DNA of 19,772 bases, from contig PWVH01000158.1 in assembly GCA_003563465.1 (NCBI GenBank), forward strand, positions 1-19,772. Reading direction: 5' to 3'. This stretch comes from Coriobacteriaceae bacterium (lineage in GTDB: Bacteria; Actinomycetota; Coriobacteriia; Anaerosomatales; SLCP01). Shown here one piece after another: positions 1 through 7,428 of the stretch; positions within the stretch are counted from its first letter, which is position 1, and every line of letters begins with the position of its first letter. The position numbers and the translations under genes were made by a program. The notes under the pieces were generated by a model that saw only the letters and a program-made list of their open reading frames with translations, searched no databases and was not told the origin of the DNA.

Positions 1-77
1 GACCGCCGCGACTTGCGCTGACGAGAAGCTTCCATCCAACGTCGTACTGGCGCATCGGCAAGTGAGAGTTGGGGCAT
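1..77 (-). CDS. Start of an unidentified gene, cut by the left edge
   Basis: An ATG at 77-75 on the minus strand opens a frame that stays free of stops to the window edge (25 codons). It is preceded by a strong Shine-Dalgarno (GAGGAGG, complement of 82-88) about 4 nt upstream. The visible residues begin MPQLSLADAPVRRWMEAS and then turn very basic. This is too little to assign a family. It reads in the same direction as the antiporter operon, 116 bp after that operon's last stop, so it could be the next operon member or an independent gene. Support comes only from the ribosome site and the open frame. Confidence 0.45.
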   Translation of the reverse strand, partial: MPQLSLADAPVRRWMEASRQRKSRR

Positions 78-164
78 CGGGCCTCCTCGGCGTATCAGTT
101 CCGAAGAAAGCTGGTCGTGGACTGAGTCTTGTCGCCTAGGTACTTTCCCGGCCTTCGTCAGATA

Positions 165-188
165 ACACCGCTTCGAAGGAGCGAGTGT
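165..188 (-). terminator. Weak hairpin after the antiporter operon
   Basis: Just past the last antiporter stop, ACACCGCT (165-172) pairs with AGCG-A-GTGT (180-188), giving an 8-bp stem with one bulged base and a 7-nt loop. On the minus-strand transcript it is followed by UUAUCU rather than a real U-run. It could be a weak terminator or a processing stem. Confidence 0.25.
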
Positions 189-193
189 CGGCC

Positions 194-1927
194 TCACGCA
201 GCCAGCAATAGAAGAAGCACTGCCAGCACGCACAGAGCGGATATGGCAGTGGGCCAATTAAGCAGGGCGGATTCGAGCAATCCGGCCCGTGCCAGAAGCG
301 AGGGCTCGCTTGGTGCAGGCTCAGCTGCAGCCGGTCTCTCGGGTGCGAGTATCGGAGTTGCCGGAGTGGGAAGCGGCGTCGCAACTCGTCTCTCCCGTTC
401 TTCGAGTCGACCATGCGCCCACGCGAACACGGGAGCGTAGACATCGGCGGACGGGATGACACCCGCGAAACGCGACGTCGTCGCCCTAGCCGCCCAAACA
501 GCCGATGCTATCGCGATGCCTGAGCCGATCGGCCAGAAGGCCGCCCACAAGTACTTGGCTTGCAGGGACTTCTCCGCTGCATAGCGCACCTCCCCGGCGG
601 GCCATATCCAAAGCGTAGCGCCTACGCCGATCAGCAACAGTGCTACTGCGCCGACAGCTAGAGGTCCCGGCACGGACTTGCGGTCTGCCTTCGGACCCAT
701 CGCCACCAGATAGAGGAACCTGGCCATCAGCAGAGTGGTGCCGACCGCTGCTATAGGCAACAGCGCCTCCAGCGCAGCGCTCCAGGCCCCCGGCGCCGAC
801 CCGGTCGCTTCTTTGAGCACGATCTTCGCGACCGCTCCGCTTGCGAGCGGCAGGCCTGCCAGCGCCAGCGCAGGAAGCGAGAGCGCGACCAGGACAGGTG
901 TACGCCGCGTGGACCTGGCAGCGAGGTCGGTGCCGAGGAACAGCGCAGCCTTCGCAAGCCCGTGGTGCACCGCGTAAACGGTAGCTGCGGTCACTGCCGC
1001 CGGCCACAAGTCGGGTACGGCGAGGCCGGTGCCGATGGCGACGGTTATGAGCCCTAGTTGGCTGACGCTCGAGTACGCCAGTACGGTCTTGGGCACGGTC
1101 TGAAACACGCCTACCGCAGCGCCATAGAATGCCGAAGCCAACCCGAACGCAATGACGATAGTACCGAAGGGAATCGTTTCGGCCTGACCGCCGGGAAGGA
1201 AGCGGATCAGCCCGAGCGTACCAGCTTTGAGCATCACGCCCGAGAGCACCGCGCTTGCAGGCGTAGGCGCCACCGGGTGAGCGATCGGAAGCCATCCGTG
1301 CAAGCCGACCGTGCCCATCTTGATGCCGAAAGCAACGAGCAGCAGCGCGGTGCTTATCGGCCCGAGTATCGAATCGGCTCCGACACCGAGTGCCGCAGCG
1401 CCAATCACGAACAGGCCGCTGATGAGAAGCGCTTCGCCCGCGACGACGAATGCTATGTAGACACGTCCGGCGCGGCGTTTAGCCTCTCCGCCCCCGTGAA
1501 CCACGAGGCCGTAAGTGGACAGAGCCATCATCGCGAAGAAGATGTAGAAGCCGACCGGGTCTGTCGTACAACAGAGAGCGAGATTGCCTGCCATCGCCAG
1601 AGAAAAGAGGCCGAAGAAGCGCGCCCGGTCTACGATAGGACTGCCGGCCGCGTACAAGCCGGCAGCAGTCCAGACGACCGCAACCAACGAAAGGAACGCT
1701 CTTCCGGTCCCATCGAGACCGACCTCTATTCCACTTGCAAGCCACGGCACTGCGATGCTGCCATCGGGCACGGCCACCGCAGCAGCCAAGGCCGGCACGG
1801 CCGCCAGCGGAGCCAGGCGCACGGCAGATCCGCGGGTCAAGGGAAGAGCGCAACCGGCTGCCGTAAGCAGCGGAACCAGCGCTGCTGCGAAAGCGGTCCA
1901 TGCAGGCAGTGTCGACAGCGGGATCAC
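194..1927 (-). CDS. Third MrpD/NuoL-like antiporter subunit, TM5 glutamate missing
   Basis: This 577-aa, highly hydrophobic protein belongs to the proton-conducting antiporter family (NuoL/M/N, MrpA/D, HyfB type). It starts at a GTG in a 4-bp GTGA overlap with the preceding gene; TGGAG lies about 8 nt upstream and GGAGG abuts the start. The core motif GIKMGTVGLHGWLP carries the TM7 lysine K203 and H210. K234 (TM8 region), H321-H322 and K326 are also kept. The TM5 segment FYIFFAMMALSTYGLVVH aligns with FFVFYETLTLATYPLVVH of the neighbour, so the normally invariant glutamate is alanine (A132). A glutamate does occur one helix later (E165). After the antiporter core come a Pro/Ala/Glu-rich linker and one last membrane helix (about residues 555-577). 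It is probably part of the ion-translocating membrane arm. Whether its channel is active, altered or structural is unknown. Confidence 0.85.
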   Translation of the reverse strand: MIPLSTLPAWTAFAAALVPLLTAAGCALPLTRGSAVRLAPLAAVPALAAAVAVPDGSIAVPWLASGIEVGLDGTGRAFLSLVAVVWTAAGLYAAGSPIVDRARFFGLFSLAMAGNLALCCTTDPVGFYIFFAMMALSTYGLVVHGGGEAKRRAGRVYIAFVVAGEALLISGLFVIGAAALGVGADSILGPISTALLLVAFGIKMGTVGLHGWLPIAHPVAPTPASAVLSGVMLKAGTLGLIRFLPGGQAETIPFGTIVIAFGLASAFYGAAVGVFQTVPKTVLAYSSVSQLGLITVAIGTGLAVPDLWPAAVTAATVYAVHHGLAKAALFLGTDLAARSTRRTPVLVALSLPALALAGLPLASGAVAKIVLKEATGSAPGAWSAALEALLPIAAVGTTLLMARFLYLVAMGPKADRKSVPGPLAVGAVALLLIGVGATLWIWPAGEVRYAAEKSLQAKYLWAAFWPIGSGIAIASAVWAARATTSRFAGVIPSADVYAPVFAWAHGRLEERERRVATPLPTPATPILAPERPAAAEPAPSEPSLLARAGLLESALLNWPTAISALCVLAVLLLLLAA

Positions 1928-3426
1928 CCTCCGAACTCCAAGAACGCAACCATCTGCGCCCAGGACGCAGGGGATAAAGCCGCCCCGGCAAGCACTCCCA
2001 TCGCAAGACCGACCAGCGCGGTCAGCACAAGCGGCGCTACCATACGCAGGTCTCCCTCGACTCTCTTGGTCCCGTGCTCAGAGGCCCACTCGGACTTAGG
2101 ACCCCGGAACCAAGCCCTTCCGATAATCGGGAAGAAGTACGCGGCGTTCAGCACGCTGCTTAGGCCCAGAACGGCCACGACCCAGGCTTGACCTGCCTCA
2201 ATCGAGCCCATCCCCAGCAACCACTTGGTCGCGAATCCCGCAATGGGCGGGACCCCGACGATCCCGATCGCCGCGAGGGAGAAAGCTCCCATCGTCAGTG
2301 GCATCCGGCGTCCGAGGCCGTCAAGCTCGCTGATGCGATATACCTTGACCTCCTCGGCAACAGCCCCTGCCGTGAAGAACATGGTTATCTTCATCGCCGC
2401 ATGGTGCGCAAGGTGCGCGATTGCAGCTGCAGCAGCCAAAGGCCCTCCGATGGCGACACCTAAGACGATGTAGGAGAGCTGGCTTACCGTCGAGTAGGCC
2501 AGACGCTTCTTGAAGTCGTCCTGGGCAAGAGCGCGCACGGACCCGAAGATTATGGTGAACGCGGCGACCGCGGCCAGCAACGGTATCAGGCCCAGGTCTC
2601 TGCCGAGTGGACCGTAGACCTCGAGTACGACTCTTGCGATACCGAAGACTCCCGCCTTCACCACAGCGACGGCGTGCAGCAGTGCGCTTACCGGTGCTGG
2701 AGCGACCATGGCGGCGGGCAGCCAGCCATGTAGCGGAAACAGAGCAGCCTTCACGCCGAGGCCGAGCATGAGGAGCGCGAATATCGCGGTCAAAGAGCCT
2801 GCGTGTGTTTGAACGAGCGAAGAGGGGAGCGAGCCTCCGGCCACGAACTCCACCGGCCCCGCAATCATGTGAAGCCAGATCACGCCCACCGCGAGAGCAG
2901 CTCCGGCCGGCAAGGCGTAGTTGAGATAGGTTCGGCCGCCCTTGAGGGCGGCTGGAGTTCCAGAGTGCACGACCAGGGGGTAGGTCGCTAGAGTGAGCGT
3001 CTCGTAGAAGACGAAGAACGTCAGCAGGTTCGCCGATAGCGCGAGACCGATCGCGGAGCCGACGCAGATCGAGAAGAACCCGAAGAACCGTGCCCGATCG
3101 CTCGAACGAGACATGTACCCCGTTGCATAGACCGTGGTGACCAGCCACAGGCAGCCTGCCACCACAGCGAACACTACGCCGAGAGGATCGGAGCGCAAGA
3201 CGAATCCAATCTCGAGCAGCCCGAATCCCACCTCGGCGTACTCTCCCGGAGCACTTATCAGCGCCGACCCCGCGCAGGCGACCGCGGCTGCGGCGGTAGC
3301 GGCCGCTCCGGCCAGTCCGGTGGCGGTTCTCAGGGTCCCACGGTGCTCCCCGAGAAGGAATACGGCTACTGCGGTCAAGAAGGGTGTGCATGCGGCGACC
3401 AGGAGCGCGAGTGTGTGCCAACTCAT
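1924..3426 (-). CDS. Second MrpD/NuoN-like antiporter subunit
   Basis: This 500-aa polytopic membrane protein is of the proton-conducting antiporter (proton_antipo_M) family. The start chosen is ATG 3426-3424 (MSWHTLALLV), which overlaps the upstream stop as ATGA and has GGGGTG about 6 nt upstream. The open frame extends about 85 codons further upstream, but that stretch lies inside mrpD and is Arg/Gly-rich and non-membrane, so it is not used. The ion-path residues are all present: TM5 E142 (FFVFYETLTLATYP), TM7 K226 and H233 (GVKAALFPLHGWLP), K257, H341-H342 and K346. It is therefore predicted to be a competent H+ or Na+ translocating subunit. It resembles MrpD, the Mbh/Mbx antiporter subunits and NuoN/M; I cannot choose a finer orthologue from sequence alone. 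It is a member of the nine-gene mrp-like operon. Confidence 0.88.
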   Translation of the reverse strand: MSWHTLALLVAACTPFLTAVAVFLLGEHRGTLRTATGLAGAAATAAAAVACAGSALISAPGEYAEVGFGLLEIGFVLRSDPLGVVFAVVAGCLWLVTTVYATGYMSRSSDRARFFGFFSICVGSAIGLALSANLLTFFVFYETLTLATYPLVVHSGTPAALKGGRTYLNYALPAGAALAVGVIWLHMIAGPVEFVAGGSLPSSLVQTHAGSLTAIFALLMLGLGVKAALFPLHGWLPAAMVAPAPVSALLHAVAVVKAGVFGIARVVLEVYGPLGRDLGLIPLLAAVAAFTIIFGSVRALAQDDFKKRLAYSTVSQLSYIVLGVAIGGPLAAAAAIAHLAHHAAMKITMFFTAGAVAEEVKVYRISELDGLGRRMPLTMGAFSLAAIGIVGVPPIAGFATKWLLGMGSIEAGQAWVVAVLGLSSVLNAAYFFPIIGRAWFRGPKSEWASEHGTKRVEGDLRMVAPLVLTALVGLAMGVLAGAALSPASWAQMVAFLEFGG

Positions 3427-4916
3427 GGTGTCACCCCGATTCCGGCTACGAGTGCCGGGGCCCCGATCGGAATCAAGTCGAGCAGAGGCTGACCCGCCAC
3501 GCCCAGAACGAGCGCCCCGAGTGCGAGAGCCAGTGCCGTCCACTCCATCGTCCTCGGCGATCGACCCGTGTCGGCCTCCCTGTCGCCAGCCTCCTCGCGC
3601 CCGAGGAACCGGCCGATCACGCGGAAGACATATCCCGCCGCCAGTAGGCCTCCTGCTACGATGACTACGGCCCACCACCACTCACCCGAAAGGACAGATG
3701 CGGAGATCATCTGCCATTTGGCCACGAAGCCTCCGCTCGGCGGCAGGCCCATCATCGTCACGCCCGCCAGGCCGAAGGCCATCGCAGTCAGTGGAGCGCG
3801 CCGAGAAAGCCCACCCACTCCCTCTATCCGGTCGTGTCCGAGCCGTGCAAGTACGGTTCCGGCCGCGAGAAACATCGCCGACTTGGCCAGAGCATGTGAG
3901 ACGGCATGGAACACGCCGCCGGTCCATGCGTCGGCCGCCGCCACGCCGCCCGCCCTGACAAGCGGGAACAGAAGGAACAAGTAGCCGATCTGTGCGACGG
4001 TCGAGTACGCGACCAGCATCTTCAGCCGCTCCTGCCGCAAAGCTTGAATCGAGCCCCACACGATCGCGACCGAACCGAGTACGCCCAGCAAGTGTGCCGT
4101 TCCGGGTGCCACTGAAGGCGACCCGACGTCTATCCACAGCCGGATCAGGATGTAGAAAGACCCCTTTACGACAAGTGCCGAGAGCGCTGCGCTGACTGGG
4201 GAAGGAGCGTTGGCGTGTGCGGGCGGCAACCAGAAGTGCAGCGGAAACAGTGCCGTCTTGAGCAATAGCCCTACCGTCATTAGCGCGAACGCTGCTTGCC
4301 CTGTTACGTCCGGACGGATCGCGCCCCGCAGTGTCGCCATATCCAGACTGCCGAAGGCCGCATACAGCAACGCCACTCCCAGTAGGTAGAAGAGCGAACC
4401 AAGGATGGCGGCCAGCATGTAGCGCATCGCGGCCACGAGCGCCTCGCGGCGAGCGGTGAGTGCCACGAGCGCAACCGCAGACATACTTACGAGCTCCAGG
4501 CAGACATACAGGTTGAATGCATCACCCGAGAGGAATAGGGCGTGAAGCGATGCCCAGAGGAAGAGCCAGAGCGGCCAGAAGAACCGATAGCGATCCTGGT
4601 CGGTAAAGTAACCTGACGCATATACGGTTATGAGCAAGCCGATGACCGAGGTAACCAGAATCATGGTCGCGGCTAGTCCGTCTACCACGAAGTCGATTCC
4701 GAGCGGCGCCCCCCAGCCACCGATCTCGTACCGCAGGACTCCCTCGCGGGCCACCTCGAGCGCGAGCGCGATCGCAAGGGGCTGTGACATCAACGCCGAG
4801 ACCAGGGCTACCGGCCTGCCGAGACGAACTCCCAAAAACGCGACCGGAGCCGCGGTGAGTGGCACGAGTATGACGAGCGCGGGAAGCTGTGCGCCGACCC
4901 ACTCACTCAGCGGCAT
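3423..4916 (-). CDS. mrpD: Na+/H+ antiporter subunit D (MrpD)
   Basis: This 497-aa multi-spanning membrane protein has MrpD/MnhD as its best match. The start is ATG 4916-4914 (MPLSEWVGAQ), 8 nt after GGAAGG and 14 bp inside the end of mrpC; a GTG two codons upstream is a weaker alternative. The catalytic antiporter residues are in place: TM5 E141 (NLYVCLELVSMS), TM7 K220 and H227 (LLLKTALFPLHFWLPPAHA) and TM8 K251. The segment SPVSAALSALVVKG is typical of MrpD. In the Mrp complex this subunit carries one of the cation/proton pathways at the inner membrane. Being directly after mrpC matches the usual C-D order. It is followed by two further paralogous antiporter subunits, which is unusual for a classical seven-gene Mrp operon. 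Confidence 0.92.
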   Translation of the reverse strand: MPLSEWVGAQLPALVILVPLTAAPVAFLGVRLGRPVALVSALMSQPLAIALALEVAREGVLRYEIGGWGAPLGIDFVVDGLAATMILVTSVIGLLITVYASGYFTDQDRYRFFWPLWLFLWASLHALFLSGDAFNLYVCLELVSMSAVALVALTARREALVAAMRYMLAAILGSLFYLLGVALLYAAFGSLDMATLRGAIRPDVTGQAAFALMTVGLLLKTALFPLHFWLPPAHANAPSPVSAALSALVVKGSFYILIRLWIDVGSPSVAPGTAHLLGVLGSVAIVWGSIQALRQERLKMLVAYSTVAQIGYLFLLFPLVRAGGVAAADAWTGGVFHAVSHALAKSAMFLAAGTVLARLGHDRIEGVGGLSRRAPLTAMAFGLAGVTMMGLPPSGGFVAKWQMISASVLSGEWWWAVVIVAGGLLAAGYVFRVIGRFLGREEAGDREADTGRSPRTMEWTALALALGALVLGVAGQPLLDLIPIGAPALVAGIGVTP

Positions 4917-5235
4917 CTTCACCGCCTTCCATCGTGTCCGCAGAATCGAGCGTCGCCATTCCGGTCTCGGTGAAGATTCTCTTGGCGAGCGCAAGTGCGT
5001 AGGCCGTCGAACTCACCGTGACCACGATTCCGGTGAGGACCATCGCATGCGGTAGAGGGTCGGGAGCCGGCCCAGGCACCCGCCGAGCGACACCCACGAA
5101 CACCATGAAGACCCCTCCGCTGGCAACGTTTAGCGCGAGCACCTTGTAGAGCAAGTGCGGTCTGGTGATGAGCCCGTAGAGCCCTATCGTGAAAAGGACC
5201 CCCCCGGCCACGGTGTAAAGGTCGGCCTGCGTCAC
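4903..5235 (-). CDS. mrpC: Na+/H+ antiporter subunit C (MrpC/NuoK-like)
   Basis: This small 110-aa membrane protein with three predicted helices belongs to the MrpC/MnhC/NuoK family. The start is GTG 5235-5233, in a GTGA overlap with the preceding mrpB stop and preceded by AGAGGTGG; this gives VTQADLYTVAGG. The longer open frame upstream is charged and lies inside mrpB. Family features are the first helix with LYGLITRPHLLYKVLALNV, a glycine-rich second helix and the signature DPLPHAMVLTGIVVTVSS before the third helix. It normally bridges the B and D/A parts of the complex. The C-terminal tail is acidic and short. Confidence 0.9.
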   Translation of the reverse strand: MTQADLYTVAGGVLFTIGLYGLITRPHLLYKVLALNVASGGVFMVFVGVARRVPGPAPDPLPHAMVLTGIVVTVSSTAYALALAKRIFTETGMATLDSADTMEGGEDAAE

Positions 5236-5951
5236 CTGCCACCTCTTATCCGACGTCGCAGCTCTTCGACCGGTGATGCCGAGGAGATGAACAAGCTTGC
5301 CAGAATCACTGCAATCGACACAGTGAGCCATGCCTCGATCGCCAGCATGATCGTCTTGGCATGATCGGCCGGATACTCTAGAAGCGCGCCCTCGATCAGC
5401 ATGTCGCCGATCGCTGCGGCAAGGAAGACGATGAACCCCACGGTGATGGCGGCACGCAGAGCAAAGCCTGTCATCCCGGCGGGACGAGCATAACCTGAGA
5501 GCGCGAGCAGAATCCCTGCGGCGCCCAAGACCGAGCCGGCCTGGAACGCACCGCCGGGTGCGTGCTCGCCTGCCCAAAGCAGGTAGCCCGAGACGAGAAC
5601 CATAGCGGGTGCGAGGAAGCGCGCGAGTGCCGAGAGCGCTGGGGCGGCATGCTCTGCAACAGTCGGCCACTTGTCGGAATGAGCGATGGTGAGCGACAGT
5701 ACACCGATGGTCGCGAGCACGAGTACTGCTATCTCGAGCATGGTGTCGTAGCCGCGGAAGTTGAGCAGGACGGCGGTTACCGGATTCTTGACTCCGCTTG
5801 CATCCAGATTGGCCTTTACGAGAGGGGCAAGCCCCGCCTCGTCCTTGGGCAACACCAGCAAGGCCCGGATGAGAAGTGCGCCGACCCCGCCGCTTATGGC
5901 GAGCGCAGCCGCACGAACCGCCAATGGGCTTCTGAGTTCGGGCTCAGCCAT
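5232..5951 (-). CDS. mrpB: Fused MrpA C-terminal (MbhE-like) and MrpB subunit
   Basis: This 239-aa membrane protein has two joined parts. The N-terminal part (about 1-95) has the MbhE / MrpA C-terminal signature NPVTAVLLNFRGYDTMLEI at residues 56-74, followed by a helix. The C-terminal part (about 105-225) is MrpB/MnhB, with FLAPAMVLVSGYLLWAGEHA and APGGAFQAGSVLGAAGI at residues 131-147. The start is ATG 5951-5949 (MAEPELRSP), with GGAGG 5 nt upstream and an 8-bp overlap with the MbhD-like gene. It ends in a basic tail (RRRIRGGR). In canonical Mrp these sequences are split between the end of MrpA and MrpB; here the border has moved. It likely forms the structural and ion-pathway core between the small subunits and the MrpD-like subunits. 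Confidence 0.88.
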   Translation of the reverse strand: MAEPELRSPLAVRAAALAISGGVGALLIRALLVLPKDEAGLAPLVKANLDASGVKNPVTAVLLNFRGYDTMLEIAVLVLATIGVLSLTIAHSDKWPTVAEHAAPALSALARFLAPAMVLVSGYLLWAGEHAPGGAFQAGSVLGAAGILLALSGYARPAGMTGFALRAAITVGFIVFLAAAIGDMLIEGALLEYPADHAKTIMLAIEAWLTVSIAVILASLFISSASPVEELRRRIRGGR

Positions 5952-6255
5952 CCTCGCCTCCCTCGGCAGACTGGTTCCGGGCCCTGAGGTTCCTTGACGA
6001 ACGAGATTCGATGCTCCCGCGCATGTGTCCCGCCGCGTCAAGAAGAAGCACTCCTGTGATTCCCGCCCCGATTGCAGCCTCGGCAAGAGCGATGTCCGGC
6101 GCTGAAAGCCGAACCCATGCCAGGGCCACCAGCAGTCCGTAAGCGATGTAGAGAACGACCGACTTGAACAGCTGCCCGCCTGCGAGCGTGCGCAAGGCAA
6201 GCCACACGAGCGTGAGAACCAGCACCCCGTCGAAGATCCAGTCCGCGATCGTCAC
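5944..6255 (-). CDS. MbhD-like / DUF4040 subunit (piece of MrpA C-terminus)
   Basis: This 103-aa protein has about three membrane helices and a hydrophilic, Arg/Ser-rich tail. The signature APDIALAEAAIGAGITGVLL (residues 52-71, with D54 and E59) is that of MbhD and of the region just after the NuoL-like part of MrpA (DUF4040). The start is GTG 6255-6253, in a GTGA overlap with mrpG and after the strong ribosome site GGAGGAGGAG. In textbook bacterial Mrp this segment is within MrpA; a separate gene is the archaeal Mbh/Mbx-like arrangement. The D and E of the signature are thought to line an ion pathway in Mbh and Mrp complexes. Function is inferred from the family and context. Confidence 0.85.
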   Translation of the reverse strand: MTIADWIFDGVLVLTLVWLALRTLAGGQLFKSVVLYIAYGLLVALAWVRLSAPDIALAEAAIGAGITGVLLLDAAGHMRGSIESRSSRNLRARNQSAEGGEDG

Positions 6256-6557
6256 TTGCTCCTCCTCCAAGGATGCACGCCTGACGTCCTGGCGGCCTCG
6301 GCTACCAGAGGACCGGCTGTCGCACCGGCAACGACGACCAGAGCCCAAGTGACGGCGAGCTTGGCAATCACGACTGCTGAGTCAGCGCGCAGCGCCAAAC
6401 CGAGAACCACGAATCCAAGACCCAGGTTGTCTGCCTTAGTGAGAGCATGAAGCCGAGTGTAGACATCAGGAAAGCGCAACACCCCTACAGAGCCAGCAAT
6501 GAAGAACAGGGCCCCTATGGCTATCAATCCAATCGAGACGACGTCTATCGCACTCAC
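6252..6557 (-). CDS. mrpG: Na+/H+ antiporter subunit G (MrpG)
   Basis: This 101-aa protein of the MnhG/PhaG family has three predicted helices. The signature GVLRFPDVYTRLHALTKADN (residues 25-44) is diagnostic. It starts at GTG 6557-6555, overlapping the mrpF stop by 4 bp (GTGA), with AGGAGG 6 nt upstream. Length is normal for the family. MrpG packs with MrpE and MrpF at one end of the antiporter complex. The next gene again starts inside its stop codon, so its translation is probably coupled. Confidence 0.93.
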   Translation of the reverse strand: MSAIDVVSIGLIAIGALFFIAGSVGVLRFPDVYTRLHALTKADNLGLGFVVLGLALRADSAVVIAKLAVTWALVVVAGATAGPLVAEAARTSGVHPWRRSK

Positions 6558-6838
6558 GACGAGCCTCCTCTCGCATCGCTCGGGCCTGGGTGCCAGGCGC
6601 GTTTCACGAATGCGACTGAGGCCATCGCAGCCAGTAATGCGATCACGAGCGCCACGTCACGCAAGGCAGGAATCGCCGTGGCCTCGGATAGAAGCAAGAG
6701 AATCGCCACTCCGGCGGTACCGAACAGCTGCGCAGCGAGCATGCGATCTGCAGGAGAGGGGCCCCTCTCCACACGAATCAGTCCAGCTACCACCGTGAGC
6801 AGCAGAACGACCGCGAATCCCACGAGGATGGCATTCAC
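6554..6838 (-). CDS. mrpF: Na+/H+ antiporter subunit F (MrpF)
   Basis: This 94-aa, three-helix membrane protein is of the MrpF/MnhF family. The signatures RVERGPSPADRMLAAQLFGT (22-41, with D31 in the loop) and PALRDVALVIALLAAMASVAF (D61) match the family closely. The start is GTG 6838-6836 in a 4-bp overlap with mrpE, with GGAGG 9 nt upstream. The conserved aspartates are believed to take part in Na+ passage in Mrp complexes. Length and gene order (E-F-G) are canonical. Confidence 0.93.
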   Translation of the reverse strand: MNAILVGFAVVLLLTVVAGLIRVERGPSPADRMLAAQLFGTAGVAILLLLSEATAIPALRDVALVIALLAAMASVAFVKRAWHPGPSDARGGSS

Positions 6839-7395
6839 CGCTCGGCGCCTCCCTCGTCGATAGCGCAGGCCTCGATGCCGCCGCCCGTGTCACAGAGATC
6901 GAGACCGAACAAGTCGGCCACCCGCTCTTCGACAGCGCGCATGCTCTCTGCAACGGGGAGGCTCACGTCGAGGACGTGCATCGTCAGAGTGTCTTCTTCG
7001 ATCCCCGAACTGAGCGTGCCGGGCAGAAGGCTGATCGTGTCGGCCAAGAGCACCCGTGCATGCTCGGGCTCCAGACGCAGTCCATACCGAAGCACCTCGG
7101 GATCCAATGGCAACGACGGACGTACGGCTCTGAGTGCAACGTCGAAGCCCCCCGCAACAGACTGGTGAACGAAGAAAGCCGCGTAGCGTAGCGCCCCCAA
7201 AGGCCGGATGCGCCAGCCTCGAGAAGGCGTGAGCTTAAGTGATGCAACTGTCGCCAGGAGAACGAACGGCGCGCCGAACAGCCAGCTCTCAGGATCCGCC
7301 TCCGCGACAACCCACCAGACAGCGGCAAAGACGGCGGCCCTCTCGAGCAGCCTACGAATGATGATGGCCGGGGACTCCTTGGAACTCTCGGGCAT
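6835..7395 (-). CDS. mrpE: Na+/H+ antiporter subunit E (MrpE)
   Basis: This 186-aa protein is of the MnhE family. It has two or three N-terminal membrane helices (about 15-60 and 65-90) followed by a soluble cytoplasmic domain. The diagnostic stretches are RYAAFFVHQSVAGGFDVALR and ARVLLADTISLLPGTLSSGI, followed by DTLTMHVLD. I chose ATG 7395-7393 (MPESSKESP). A GTG three codons upstream (7404) is equally in frame, and neither has a clear Shine-Dalgarno. It is the first gene of the operon, preceded by a possible TATACT -10 box and a tRNA gene. The Cys-containing acidic C-terminus (LDLCDTGGGIEACAIDEG) is longer than in typical MrpE. Confidence 0.9.
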   Translation of the reverse strand: MPESSKESPAIIIRRLLERAAVFAAVWWVVAEADPESWLFGAPFVLLATVASLKLTPSRGWRIRPLGALRYAAFFVHQSVAGGFDVALRAVRPSLPLDPEVLRYGLRLEPEHARVLLADTISLLPGTLSSGIEEDTLTMHVLDVSLPVAESMRAVEERVADLFGLDLCDTGGGIEACAIDEGGAER

Positions 7396-7428
7396 GCGCT
7401 GCACCGGGTCTGGGCTGGTGTCGCGGAC

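Noticed and set aside
1058..2191. 377-codon open frame on the plus strand
   Set aside because: It is antisense to two antiporter genes, with composition dominated by Arg, Gln, Ser and His and no family motif; a by-product of high GC and codon bias.
2321..3421. 366-codon minus-strand frame inside the second antiporter gene
   Set aside because: Out-of-frame shadow, Arg/Gly/Ser-rich, while the antiporter frame has all family motifs.
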